Shown here one piece after another: positions 1 to 11,649 of a stretch of 64,000 nt of DNA. The first letter of the stretch is position 1. Each line of letters opens with the position of its first letter. This DNA is from Collybiopsis luxurians FD-317 M1 (lineage: Eukaryota; Basidiomycota; Agaricomycetes; Agaricales; Omphalotaceae): the NCBI GenBank assembly GCA_000827265.1, contig KN834779.1, forward strand, positions 389,578-453,577. Reading direction: 5' to 3'. Below the pieces are notes generated by a model. The model was given only the letters and a program-made list of their open reading frames with translations. It had not been told where the DNA came from and searched no databases. Made by a program: the position numbers and the translations under genes.

Positions 1-59
1 GATCTCTAGTGGGTTTCAATGTGTTTCAACAAGGTTTTGGTTAATGGTATCTTTTCAGT

Positions 60-1265
60 CCAAATGGTGTGCCTGCGACGGAACTAGCGAGTCTCCATTA
101 TGAAGATGTTCAGAAGTACAAAACAACGGGCCCTATAGCTGAGGATGCTGTACATCATTACCGGGCAGGCCTCCCAAAAATTGTTCGCCTGTTGGATCGC
201 TTCTTAGGTCATCAATTGATTGTGGGACAGTTCCAGAAGTTGCAGGTTTGTTCTGCCTCGAAGACAGCCAGTAGTGTCTTACAGTTTTCTTGCTAGGACT
301 CGACGGGTTTTCTCATCTCAGGCTCAGTGGCTCTTCAGTATTTTACAGAAGACTATTATACAACAGATCTCAACTTATTTTGCTACATCGATGGATGTTC
401 CCGGGTGGCAGGTTGGCTCTCCGATATTGGATATCAGTTTACAGCTAGACAAAATCAATCTGAGGACTTCAACAATGAGTTCAATAGCGTTCGACAAAAG
501 AGTGCGACAGAGAACCCGTCTGTGATATTCAAAGACTATCTGTCATTGGAAATTGTGGCAGTTTGGAACTTCGAGTGGAAAAGCCAGTTGATTCAACTAG
601 TTGCTGTAAGGGCTTCACCCTTGGCAGCGGTTTTAAGCTTCCACTCCAGTGAGTGTCACATCTCAATTTCAGGAGGTCTGAATGCGTATATGTATAGGTT
701 GCGTGATGAACTTTTTATCTCATCAAGTGGCATACTGCCTTTTCCCGGAGACTACGCTTAATGAAAAGAAGAATCTGATTCTGAATATGCATGGATCCCA
801 AACGGCACTCGCTGTGGCTAAATATGCCCATCGGGGATTTGAACTGTTCACTCATGCTTCTAAGAGGCAGGTTGTCGACCCAAAATCTGACCTCTCAATT
901 TTCCGCTTTCATTCAACGGATGATGCCCGGTGTAGAAAAGAAGAAATCAAATGGATCTGTCCATCGAAGCCTGCTCCAGATTTTCTCAGAGGAAATAGTT
1001 GGCAGTTACGTTATGAAGGAACTGCTGCCTGTTTGGAATATGACTGCATTCCCGTCCAAGATGCTAAAAGAAAATACATTGTTTCCCCACTTCATGTGAG
1101 TTACGTGAGACGAGGCTTAATGGACTTCACAGCTTCCATACAGGATGGTACAATAACGTATGTGCTTGTTCATTGACTTTCATGCGTTAACTTCATGCTG
1201 CTTGCAGTGGAGACGCAGCTATGACCCTCATCTTAAGGGGCGCCGTGAGACGTGTGGATAACTGA
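60..1265 (+). CDS. Unrecognised agaricomycete protein, 5' partial
   Basis: The frame enters from the left edge after a splice acceptor (ttttcag ending near 58-59), so the start is outside the window. Three GT-AG introns give one continuous frame: about 246-321, 650-700 and 1158-1207 (donor GTATGT). The gene ends at a TGA at 1263-1265. Readable segments include FTEDYYTTDLNLFCYIDG, then HGSQTALAVAKYAHRG and FLRGNSWQLRYEG. The mix of hydrophobic, aromatic and charged residues, and the way the frame survives each splice, argue for a real gene. I do not recognise a domain and propose no function. An alternative without the last intron would end at 1176. Sequence after the stop (1281-1670) could be a decayed continuation. 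Confidence 0.55.
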
Positions 1266-1280
1266 GACCATCCCAAACTA

Positions 1281-1670
1281 TTGTCCGGGCGGGTGGAAAC
1301 TGATCTCAACTTCATAGGTTCAACTGCTGAAAATCTGGGCACCAAAGAATTCCTGATGACTTCAACATTGTCAAAGTTGTATAACCTCATGATGGTGATG
1401 TACGGTGTGTTTCATTCTATCAAAAAAGTACGTATGGCCAGATTTGGATCTGAGTCTGCTTCTAACAATACTGTGGAGCCTAAAATCTTCTGTGTGAATC
1501 ACAGGTTTTCGGGCACTGTCATTGCAATCTGGGTGCTGTTCAATGTTTCCAAGTGGAACAACGGGATGCTAACCGCTGCAGTACGGGAGCACGGAATTGG
1601 AGAAAAAATGATTGATCTTGAGAAAAGTGGGGTTCACATTCAGTTGCATACCGAAGATATCACTCCGTAA
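1281..1670 (+). other. Orphan ORF, possible gene remnant
   Basis: An open frame of about 129 codons lies directly after the preceding gene on the same strand. No domain, signal peptide or clear splice-linked extension is visible. In another frame just upstream the sequence reads WRRSYDPHLKGRRETCG before a stop, which suggests the area may be the frameshifted tail of the upstream gene. The remainder up to 1997 is AT-rich, with an A-run at about 1825-1834, and holds nothing I can name. Confidence 0.2.
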
Positions 1671-1997
1671 TTGCAGGACATTCCTAATTATTATACATTG
1701 CTAGATCTTCGAACTTAACTAAAGATGTGTACTCCATTTAGTGTATCTCGTATGTAGCATGGTTCACCGGTAACAACCTCTGGACCACTGACCACCTTCA
1801 GGAAGGATTATATATTTGAAAGGAAAAAAAAAAAGAATTAGGCCGTTTACCTTTGCTATGATATCGATCCATGCCCTGTCACATCCTTGCGATCACTTTC
1901 TCTGATGTGGAAGGCAAAATATCTCCTGTAAGGGCGGCGAATGAGGTTTATACTTTCAAATACCACGACGTCTGCCCTTTGACCCCGTATCTGGTGT

Positions 1998-3530
1998 ATG
2001 AAGCTCCTCAAACTTCCTTCAGAGCTAATACTGGTGATTGCTGAATACTTGCATGATGACTCTGAAGCAATTCGAGCTTTCAGTCAACTGTCTCGTCAGG
2101 TCTTCGATACACTTCTTCCTCTCATGTATCGTACTATCGACATTTCTCTGCTCCGCCACATTGCCGCCGCCGAACCTCTTCCAACAATCATTTTGAGTTA
2201 CCCTAGTGCCTATGTTCATCACTTAGACATTCGGGTGCGTAACAACAGTGACAAGTTGAAAGTTCGGTCCTACCTCCTTCTTGCCCTGAAGACGATTGCA
2301 ATGAATCAACCAGGAATCTATCTCCAATCTTTCCACTATGAAGCTTTCAGTCTCCCACTGGCTACATTGCTGAAATTGTGGAGAGGTAGTCTAGACATAG
2401 TTTCCGTGAACATTAGCTGTCCGGTGTTGTTGGTAAAGGGCTGAACTGGTACAACGGTTTTGGTAGGCTCAATCTGGGTGCTTGTCTCAAATTGGGCTAA
2501 ATACGATGCAGCACTCAATAGCCATGTCAATGTTACAGGCCCTTGAACTGGACTTTCAAAATACCATTAATCATTGTAAATCCTAATTTTCTTTATTATG
2601 GAATGCATCTTTACTGTTTTTCTGCAGCCGATTGCATCACAGTTGCAAAACTACTAACTAATCTACTGCGTGTCAGCCCTAGTTTGCAGTCATTTCACCT
2701 CATCTTAGGAAATTTCTGCCACATTCAAAATGTCGCTCCATTGGTTCAAGTATTTGATAACAGACAGTTCATTTTCCCATACCTTCAGTCATTCGGTATT
2801 ACACTGAGGGCGAGCATGGACCTCTGCTGTTTTCTCAGTTGACACACCGGCATTACACAACTATTGATTTGTGTTTATCGACCTCCCAGAATGAATGATG
2901 CAATATGGTCCCTTCCTTTTGCTAGTAAACTTGTCAAACTTTGCACATCTGCGCGGCTCGCTCAAACAGCCATTGCCAATCACTTACTGTGCTTGAAACA
3001 TCTCTGGATTGTCGATTTCGGCCCTTGGAATAGTTCAGTGTTGACCCCAATAGTGACAATGATCGAAACCAAATGCAAACTGACCTCCTTGCACCTCATG
3101 TCGTATTCGACTTTTGACTCTGAATGGATTAAACTATTCCTGGATGCTTCAAAAGGTCTAGAAACTTTCGAGTGCATTTTGAACACACCGTTCCAGTCAC
3201 CCATTGTAAGCGTTTGATGATTGACATGCTGTTGTGACTGACACACAACTACAGGAAGAATTTCTCAAATCCGTTTACTTTTCCATAATGGCTCATCGAC
3301 CTCCCCTGTTAGAAGTTATACTCCATACACCCAAACATTGCAATATTGAAGTCGTGCAGGGACAACACAGAAGGATCACTTTCGGAGCCCTGCCTACTGC
3401 ACAAATGAGTTGCTTACCGAACGTTTGCATTTACCGGTACAGTTGGCCTAGGGATTACATCCTGTACATAGATGGGTTTGAACTAGTCCAGTACACATCT
3501 AATAGTTCCGGTCGCATTTCATACAACTGA
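1998..3530 (+). CDS. F-box protein, paralog A (in-frame TGA at 2840)
   Basis: The N-terminus (LPSELILVIAEYLHDDSEAI, then a conserved Ser/Gln/Leu stretch to about residue 45) is an F-box, the SKP1-binding module of SCF ubiquitin ligases. The rest is leucine-rich and would be the substrate-recognition part. Exons: 1998-2432, 2512-2575, 2628 to about 3205, and 3255-3530. Using donor GTAAAG at 2433 places a TGA at 2442 inside intron 1. The frame then stays open except for a TGA at 2840-2842. Termination there gives about 240 residues; the open frame continues for about 210 more codons homologous to paralog C. It is the first of three tandem copies. It is either a truncated functional gene or an early pseudogene. 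Confidence 0.6.
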
Positions 3531-3564
3531 TTGCCAATAAATCCGTGCTCCTGTATCCGCTTTC

Positions 3565-4407
3565 ATGTTCAACCAGTTGCACCAGTTATTCCTTCGATTC
3601 TGGCTGCTTGCTTTGATGTCATTCTGCTCCTGTTCATTCGGCATCATATATAGAGTGCCAAATGTGGACAAACCTGATATGATGAATTCCATCATTATTG
3701 CGCCACGTCAAACATGCAGGCTTGCATTCAAATCTTGGGTTGCTCCTGACGGATATGCTCACACTACAGATCTGCGAAACTTGAATGAGTTGATTGGGAA
3801 CTATATTCGAGGACAATCTGCAACTGGGCAAAATGGGGACGTCCCTGATTCTGCTGTTGAGAAAATATATGTGATACTGGTTAGTGGTTTGTCGATGTGT
3901 TTGACAATTGCTGATTTTTGGCAGCCTTGTAACCCGTTCGTGGACACACATCTCAATCGTTCCTTGGCCTTTCAGTGTCTTCTCATATATCAAAGCAGTT
4001 CGCATTGGCAATGTGTGGAATCGTTACCGGGAGAGACACAACTGGTGATTTCCTTCCAAATTATCTCCAACGGTTCAAATGCCTGGAAAGACTTGGGCTT
4101 TCTGATATTAAATTTGGGTCGAGACTTGTACGATGACCTTCAACATAGCGCAGAAATAGTTGCACTTTCTTACACGGTTGCTGACCACAGGTGTATTGGT
4201 TTTGCAGCATACAGGGGCATAGGGGATGATTGGTTCAGTTGGGCAGAAAACACATGTACCTATGAGCCTGTCGATAAGTTGGCCAAATCCTGGGTCGCAA
4301 CTGAACCGCTGTTTTCAAAATACATGTCGTCATCTTCAAGGGTTGACAGGCTACTCAAAATGATGAGGTACGAATCTGCGTCACATAACTGGGAATTTTG
4401 CTTCTGA
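3565..4407 (+). CDS. Hypothetical protein with hydrophobic N-terminus
   Basis: A 280-codon open frame sits between F-box copies A and B, 35 bp after copy A ends. Residues about 5-25 are hydrophobic (LFLRFWLLALMSFCSCSFG) and could be a signal peptide or membrane anchor. Sequence from about 3882 to 3926 (gttagt...ttggcag, 45 nt) has intron borders and is a multiple of three, so the product may be 265 rather than 280 residues. I do not recognise a domain. It has no counterpart between copies B and C, so it is not part of the repeated unit. Confidence 0.4.
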   Translation: MFNQLHQLFLRFWLLALMSFCSCSFGIIYRVPNVDKPDMMNSIIIAPRQTCRLAFKSWVAPDGYAHTTDLRNLNELIGNYIRGQSATGQNGDVPDSAVEKIYVILVSGLSMCLTIADFWQPCNPFVDTHLNRSLAFQCLLIYQSSSHWQCVESLPGETQLVISFQIISNGSNAWKDLGFLILNLGRDLYDDLQHSAEIVALSYTVADHRCIGFAAYRGIGDDWFSWAENTCTYEPVDKLAKSWVATEPLFSKYMSSSSRVDRLLKMMRYESASHNWEFCF

Positions 4408-4802
4408 CAAGGTGTGCAGGGAACTAGCATCTCTTTAGGATTAATTTACGAGTAGCATTTTCATATGAATTATGAGTGGTTACATATGATCCCACAATGT
4501 ATAAAAGTGAAAATATGAATTGTAATTCCATTGTTACTGGGTTTGCTTCAACGATGAAACTTACCCTGTTCGACAGCAAAACTCCTCACGAATGTCCCCT
4601 GTGTGCTCCTGAAATAAGGTAGACCAGGTATCGCATGTTTTTTTTTTCTTTCCATACAGCTCTCCATTTCCTGCTTTGAATCAGACAACGTACCAATCGG
4701 AATCATATTTCATTCATTCCCCTATAGGAACCCACATTTTCTGCCCGATGGCTCAAACAATGATTCACTGAAAAGGCTATTTTTTGCCTCTACTGGCTTT
4801 CC
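4408..4802. other. Intergenic, upstream of F-box copy B
   Basis: AT-rich spacer with a T-run near 4639-4648. No coding frame, RNA gene or clear promoter motif was recognised beyond its position upstream of paralog B. Confidence 0.4.
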
Positions 4803-6322
4803 ATGTCCCTTCTCAACCTGCCAACAGAGCTGGTGCACGCAGTCGCTAACCTCTTACGAAATGACCCCACTTCCATTCAGGCGTTCAGTCAGTTAACTTG
4901 TCGAATCTTCATAAAACTGGTTCCTCTACTTTATAGCAATGTTGACATCACTCTCCTTCACCATATTGCAGAAACAGATCCATTTCCAACTGTTTTGTCT
5001 GAACACCCGGGTGCTCACATTCGTTGCTTGGACATACGAATGTACAACTCAGATGACAAGTTGATCGTCCATTCTTATTTGCTCCTTGCTCTCAAGACCA
5101 TAGAAAAATATCGGCCTGGGGGCAAACTAGAGTTATTCCGCTACGAGACCTTCAGTGTGTCCCTGGGAAGCTTACTCAAATTGTGGGATGGAGGGTTACG
5201 GATAGTCAAGTTAGAAATTGCTTGTCCGGTGTCCTCGACGGGCGGCCGCAAGGGTACTTCAGCTTTCGTATGTATAAATTCATATGGTATCAGGGTTCAG
5301 CTAACATCTCGATAGCATTTGTTGTCTACATCGTCGTTATATAGTTTGCACTTGGACTTTCATAATACTTCACATCACTGTGAGTCTTCATCGAGATGCT
5401 AGTTCAGTGCTAAAATTTACTCCAGCCGATTATGCCACTCTCGCAAAATTGCTGAGCTGCCTTCCACGTATCAGCAAAAGTCTGCATTCACTAGACATTA
5501 TTTTAGGGGACTTTCCACGAATGCTGGTGCTCGACCCCTTGAATCGTTTGCTCAGGGACAACGATTTCACTTTCCCCCACCTTCAGTCTTTCGGAATTGA
5601 GATGAGGACAACTGTGAACCTCTGTCCATTCCCTGAATGACACAATAACATCAACCGACTATTCCTGGCCGCTGGCCAACCAGCGGGGTCTTCCGGTGAA
5701 ATATGGAAATTACCTTTTGCTTGGAACCTCATTGAACTGCGAGCAACTGCAGGTCTCGTTTGAGTGGCAGTTTCCAATGACTTACCATGCTTGAAGCATC
5801 TCTGGATCATTGGAACAGCGCCGTGGGGAACAGCCTTGTTCACCGGTATTGTGTCAATGATCAAGAAATCCTGCAAACTTGTTTCTTTACACCTTATGTG
5901 CTACAGCACTTTTGACCCCAACATGATAAATCACTTCCTAGAAGCGTCCCAGGGCCTGCAGAAATTAGAGTGCATCTTGAAAACAGCTTTCCCATACCCG
6001 ATGGTGAGTTTCACACTTTGAACTTCGACTGCACATTAACAAACTCCTACAGGAGGACAACCTTGCTTCAATCTATTTCTCCCTGATGTCATGACAACCC
6101 CCTCTCCAATCAATTGTACTCCACATGCCGGAACACTCCACAGTTGATATAATTCGAGAGCAACACAAATGTATAGCGATAGCGGCGGTCGAAGCCTCCA
6201 AGAATACGTCTTACCCTAATATTGAGGTTTATGAATATGATTTGCCTGATGAATGCATACTGTATATGGAGGGTGTAGATTTGATACGATGCAAGTTGGA
6301 TAAACATGTTTATTTTTCATAA
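4803..6322 (+). pseudogene. F-box protein, paralog B, three in-frame TGA codons
   Basis: This is the same architecture as paralog A. The F-box starts MSLLNLPTELVHAVANLLRN. Exons are 4803-5267, 5316-5379 (64 nt, as in A and C), 5426 to about 6003, and 6053-6322, with matching phases. TGA codons interrupt the frame at 5638-5640, 5761-5763 and 6092-6094. The first is at the same aligned position as the TGA of copy A. There is no frameshift anywhere. If translation stops at 5638 the product would be about 247 residues with F-box and half of the leucine-rich part. I infer a pseudogene or a truncated gene with a relic tail. Confidence 0.6.
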
Positions 6323-6630
6323 CCTTTACTATCCCAGTTTTCCTTGTAATGCGTACATCTTATAGCTGTATATGACTCCGCCCATTTTCTTTCTTTTCAG
6401 GTACCAGTTGACATGGCGGATATGAAGGCAACAATGCTCAATCTCGCCTGCTACAAAATACCCTGGAACTGCTCAGGGGTTCTTCAGATCACTTGTCAAT
6501 TAGGGGTAAAAACTACGGTTACTCATTTTGAGACAATTTGAAGTGGATGCCAGCCACAGGGAGTGAGATAATCCGCTGGGGGTCATATATTTATCGGACA
6601 AAAATTCTTCTATCCCTGCGTCTCTTGTGA

Positions 6631-8160
6631 ATGGCCCTCCTTGACCTTCCGGTTGAACTGATCCTGACAATGGCGGAACATCTGATGGACGACGACTTCA
6701 GAGCTCTGCGGGCTTTTGGTCAATTGAACTGTCAACTTTTTGTCACACTTCTTCTGCTGCTTTATTGGAAAGTGGACGTAACCCTTCTTCGACATGTCGC
6801 AGATGATAACCCATTCCCCTCGATCCATTCCGCTCACCCGGCGCATTATGTTGAGGTTTTGGACGTTCAGGTTTGAAATGATTCGGACAAATCAACTGTT
6901 CGTGCCTATTTTCTGCATGCGCTAAAGACTATTGCGAGCTATAGGCCTGGAAAGCGGATTGTGTCTCTGTGTTATGAAGCTTGGATCTTGCCCCTTGGGA
7001 CCGTTTTAGGAGATTGGGCTGGAGATCTAATGATGGACGACTTGACTATTAGGTGTCCAGTGTCATTGAAGAAGGGGCAGGACAGAACCTCTGCCTTCAT
7101 TAGTATTTCTGTATGAAGTTGCCGACTGCACTGATTCATTTATAGCACCTATTAATGTCTCCTACACTGAAGCAACTGCGCTTAGACTTCCGGAGGACCA
7201 TGAATCATCGTAAGTTTTCTTATGACATATCAGAGCAGGGACCTAATTGTCTTCAGCTGATCACTACACCCTCAACAAATTATTAACCTATCTCCCCCTG
7301 CAATGCTGTGTGCTAAACACGCTTGACATTCTTTTGGGCCAATTGCCCGCCAGTTGGAATTCCTATCCGTTAGATTGTTTGCTGCAAGATGTCAGGTTCA
7401 CATTTCCTGAGTTGCTGAATTTTGGAATAGAAATGCAGTCAATGACTCTAGATCTTCATCCGTTTCTCGCCCATCATCATGCGATTAGAAAACTATGGAT
7501 TTGTATGCATAGTCCAGCAGGATCTCTAAATGCGATATGGAGCCTCCCTTTTGCTCAGAACCTCGTTGAACTCCACGCATCTGCACCTGTGGTACTTGAT
7601 GCAATTACAGATATCTTGCCATCTTTAAAACACCTATGGGTCCTCAATCCTCTGCCATCGAGGATGGCCATATTCACTTCAATTGCCGAAGCGATCCGAA
7701 AATCCTACAAGCTACAGTCGCTGCACCTCATGTGCAGTACCACATTTGACCACGACCTCATCAATATTTTTCTAGAATCGGCGCAAGGCTTGCAAATCTT
7801 CGAGTGTGTGTTGAGTTCTCCATTCACTTTGGCTTTGCCAGTGGTAAGCCTTCCTGTGATCCACATACATTTGTATTTGACCATTTGCTGCAGGAGGTCT
7901 ATCTCGCTTCAATTTACACCAGTGCATTTTGTTGTGCACCCGTACTTAAATTCCTTACCTTGCACACTCCTGAAGATTCAGAAATTCAGGTCGTGAAGGA
8001 TCGTCACACACGCATTGCATGTGCAGCGTTACCATTGTGGGATGTGGACACACTGCCGGACGTATCTGTTCAGCTTTGCGTATACCCATATACATGTGTA
8101 GTCTACATGAAGGGCATAGAGTTACTCACGTACAAAAATGTCAGATCTGTAGCTGTATAA
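6631..8160 (+). pseudogene. F-box protein, paralog C, one in-frame TGA
   Basis: Third tandem copy, starting MALLDLPVELILTMAEHLMD (F-box). Exons: 6631-7110, 7146-7209, 7257 to about 7842, and 7894-8160, in the same phases as copies A and B. The only defect is a TGA at 6874-6876 in exon 1. At the position where A and B share a stop, this copy encodes histidine (FLAHHHAIRKLW), so it shows the ancestral full length of roughly 460 residues. A 57-nt in-frame segment from the GTTTGA at 6872 to the AAG before ACTATTGCG could be spliced to remove the TGA, but the donor is weak. Status is uncertain: pseudogene, or a gene rescued by splicing. Confidence 0.55.
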
Positions 8161-8890
8161 TAGAAATTTAGTTGTGCTCCAAGCCGAGAGACTTGACCAC
8201 AATTACCTCCGCTTGAACTTAAGTCTGCTGGGTGCGACGGTAGCGGGCTCTGCCGCTCGCCGGCACTACTTGGTTATATCCCTAGGTATATTTGGTCAGA
8301 TTGATAGCTACAGCTAAAGTAAACAGCAGTCTTGGCAATATTAGGCATACAATTCACTTGGTTCACTCAGGGAACATTAATATTCAGAGTATTCTGCAAT
8401 CAGATGCTGTAATGAAGACCAAAAACATGTTAAATGTGTCGAAAATAAGTTTTAATGAGAGATACATTTTGCCGAGACTCGGCAAGTTAAGCTGTCAAGC
8501 GCAGGAAAAAAAAGTTACTTGCACATAACTTTCAAGTAACTTGATTAAATTAAAAAAGTTACTTGAAAAGTTACTTTGCGCACACTCTCAGTCAGCAAAT
8601 CCGCAACTCAATCTATTACAAGGCGACCCTGGAGTGCAAAAAGTATTATCTTGAATAAGTACAAAAGGTACAACGATGGTATAGCAATGGTGGGTATCAA
8701 GAGATACAGTATAGACATAGCAATGTAGCGGCGACCCGACAAGTAGTGAACGGCGTTCACGAAAAGGAAATAACAAAGCGAAAGTGAAATGAAAAATAAC
8801 AAACACATCAACGTCGAAATTACTCTGAATCGTCATCGCCTTTCGAGTGTTTCGCCTTTGACTTTTCATACTGGTCAACTTGAGTGGACT
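8161..8890. other. Intergenic, probably includes oxidase 3' UTR
   Basis: No gene supported. Contains the AAGTTACTT repeat cluster at 8511-8576. The right half (about 8590-8890) is open on the minus strand but shows no protein-like pattern; it most likely holds the 3' untranslated region of the copper radical oxidase that ends at 8891. Confidence 0.4.
8511..8576. repeat. AAGTTACTT direct and inverted repeat cluster
   Basis: AAGTTACTTG occurs at about 8512-8521, its inverse CAAGTAACTT(G) at 8533-8543, AAGTTACTTG again at about 8557 and AAGTTACTT at about 8568. The copies can pair as short hairpins. This could be a transposon-end remnant or simple-repeat expansion; no coding sequence is attached. 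Confidence 0.5.
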
Positions 8891-11188
8891 TCAATAGACT
8901 GTAAACCAACGCATCAGTGTCAAGTCGTCAGGAAATAACGAGAATACTACTGACTTTTCAGTGGCTTCGGGATTGACTTCGGGTCCCTTACCGTCGCCTA
9001 TCAATATTTTGACGCATGGGCTTGGAACCCCATCCTCAACTATACACAAGAAACCCGGGCCAGGAGGATAGACGCCACCGTTGGGAGGACCCTTGATGGT
9101 TAGCGTATTTCCAGAACGGCCGGTTACGTCCAAGTATACCATTCGAGAGTTCGCATGTACTCCATGAGTGACATAACCAAAATCCATGAGGACAACTGCA
9201 GAATGGGGAGAGAATCAGAATGATTAGGAAAAAAATCGGAAAGATGAGATACCTCGAAGGTTACTATCTGAATTCACTCGCTTTACTCCGAGGTTCGACT
9301 CTCTCCCAAAGTCGATTGAAGAGTCGAAAGTTAAAATCTCCGGCCTCGGAGCGTGCTTGTAAGGCGGATCAAGCCACTCTACCCTATATTCGGTTCCATA
9401 CTTGAGCTCACTGCGGTCGAGGTTGGGATTACTTCCGGCTATCATGATACTCCCAGACGGAGTTAGGGTAGCGACGCTGTGATACATCCGAGAAATATCG
9501 CTTGTGGGCATAGAATCTGAGGTGAAGCGGCTGCCTAGCTTCGCAGAAGGGTCATAGAGGCAAGGTGTAAGAACTGGATTGTCCGCGTTAGAAACGCCAA
9601 CCTGGTTGAGAACATTTCCATATCCAGATATACCAGTACCTGCACCGTTGACAATCACAACTTGGCCATTCGGGAGCAGGACTGCATCCGGCATAGTGCG
9701 AGCTGAGGGCATATGGTCTACTTCCCATCCAGCTTTGATACCTTCATCCGTCAAGACGATACGAGAGCACTGGGAAGAAGCGGCATCCTGCGAAGATATT
9801 TCGGAACCTGCCTTGGTGTCATCCACAGTAGAACCTCCACAAAGCAATATCTCCGGCTCGTAGTCGTTCTGAGAGGAAAGAGGAAGCAATAGACCAGTTC
9901 CAGTCATAGGATACGTTACGCGAACGCCGTTCGGAATTGGAGGTAGTCTTCGCTCTATGTTGGTCTTCCAATCGTAGATCATGGCGTCGTTATTCGCAGC
10001 GATAAACACCCGACCGTCAGGGAGCGAGAATGCGATAGGAAAGAGGTTCGAGTTCAAAGTATCTTTGAGGAAGGGCATTTGGATTGGAAGGCCCTTAGAT
10101 CCGTGAATGTCCTTCGGAGGAAAATACTCAATGGTAGGATTGTTGACAGTCTGGTTGTTGATCCACCCCCCCTTCTTGGAACCGCCGATAATCATAGCGC
10201 TACCGTCATCGATACGAACAACAGTGTTGTACCAGCGAGGACTCGCCATTCTCAAATGATCATGGTTCTCGTAGATACTACAGCTGCCGCTGTCACAGGG
10301 CTCCAGCAACCTAATCGCTTGCAATCCATCGAGATCGCCAAAATCTGAAGGAGAAGTATGATCCGCAACAACAGGATTACCACCGACATTGATCAGAGTC
10401 CCGTTGCCTAAGAAAGCTCCTCCGGCACAAAAGGAATTGGACTCCATCTTGAGTGGAGTAAGATTGTGAGTGTCGAGATCATAAAGACTCGCCCATACAG
10501 GAATTCCGTCGATCGTAAGAGGGTTGTGCTCGACCTTGTCGATTATGATGGCGTGTTTATTGGACGTGATGGCGAGTTGCATGGCGCTGACTCCAGTGGA
10601 TCCTTTTTGAGTGAGAGACCAGGTAGGTGAATTTCCCCGAGAAGAGACAGAGCGAGGCGAAGATGTTGCAACACGAGTGACCACAAAACCATTCACAGTA
10701 AAAACCCCGTCTTCGTTTACGACAGTAACAGTATGATGACCAAGAGGGAGATCGTATTTCGCGTAGTGACGTTGCCCAGTTCTAGGATGACTAGAGTCGC
10801 AGTACGTGTTGATCACAATTCCAGGTTGACTATCCACGCGGACGGTAATATTTCCATGGCGTTTTTCGCAGTTGCCGAATAACTCGATGCCGGTCCCGTC
10901 GAACGAAAGAGACACTGAAGCCTTCTTTTGAGAGGTAGAACGAATGGCCTTGTTTTCAAATAGAGGCGAGTAATTGGTGTCCCAGCAACCTTTGTAGAGA
11001 AGGAGAGACGAAGTCGCAAAGTAACCTTTAGCACCAGGTGGGACGTAGAAACTGGTGAACAGTCCAGAACCGGATTGAGTAGGAGTATAACCGTTCCAAG
11101 CAGATTCCGCGACGACTATGCGTGGTAGAGTGCATAGGGTGATAAAATGTTTCAAAGAAAAGAACGAGCAAAAAGAGCGAGTTTTCAT
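8891..11188 (-). CDS. Copper radical oxidase (AA5, glyoxal oxidase type)
   Basis: Exons: complement of 9253-11188 and 8891-9195, with intron 9196-9252; about 746 residues. The start at 11188 gives a hydrophobic signal peptide (MKTRSFCSFFSLKHFITLCT), so the product is probably secreted. AA5_1 active-site elements are visible: FCAGG (Cys of the Cys-Tyr cofactor), RWYNT (its Tyr), MYHS (axial Tyr and copper His) and VTHG (second copper His, in exon 2). These enzymes oxidise aldehydes or alcohols with O2 and release H2O2, which feeds lignin peroxidases. The protein is longer than the usual roughly 560 residues because of a beta-rich region of about 160 residues before the catalytic domain (SVSLSFDGTGIELFGN, GNITVRVD). 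Exact substrate is unknown. Confidence 0.9.
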
Positions 11189-11353
11189 CGAGAAAACGAG
11201 AGGGCGGTCGGGACGAGGAAGGCAGCGCAGGCAATTAAGCGCCAATGGCAAAAACTCATCAAATACACGCGGTCACATGTTAGAGTCCCGACGCGTATCC
11301 CGTTGTTAACAGCGCCACAGCTTCGCCGTTTTTCTCGCCTTATGATAGCGCTC

Positions 11354-11361
11354 ATATATAT
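11354..11361 (-). promoter_or_regulatory. TATA-like element upstream of copper radical oxidase
   Basis: TATATATG on the minus strand about 165 nt before the oxidase start codon. Position and sequence fit a TATA box of a regulated secreted-enzyme gene. The rest of 11189-11649 is spacer between this promoter and the arrestin 3' end, with no other gene seen. Confidence 0.35.
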
Positions 11362-11649
11362 TTCAGGGGGTTCCCCATCGGTAGAGAGTCCAGATATTGT
11401 ACAAGAATATCTACATGGCTGTGATACAGAGGCTAATTATGAGATACAGTAATTAGAAGGACAAAGTATCGAAGGATCTCCGATGTACATAAAGAAGTAA
11501 AAACGCAAAAACAAATGAGCGGCGGTAATTCGACAAAGGAAAATGAAGGGAGCGAATTCTATTTATCATGGCAGACGGAAAATTATTAGTATCTTATACA
11601 AAAGGGAAGTTCGCGGAACCTCCCAGTGACATTACCACAAACGACAGGT

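Noticed and set aside
2442..2444. TGA after CPVLLVKG in F-box copy A as a premature stop
   Set aside because: A good donor GTAAAG at 2433 in the right phase puts this TGA inside intron 1, joining CPVLL to HSIAMSML as in copies B and C.
2840..5640. Selenocysteine at the shared TGA of F-box copies
   Set aside because: No family precedent, no Sec insertion structure recognised, and basidiomycetes are not known to me to use selenocysteine. Ordinary termination or readthrough is more likely.
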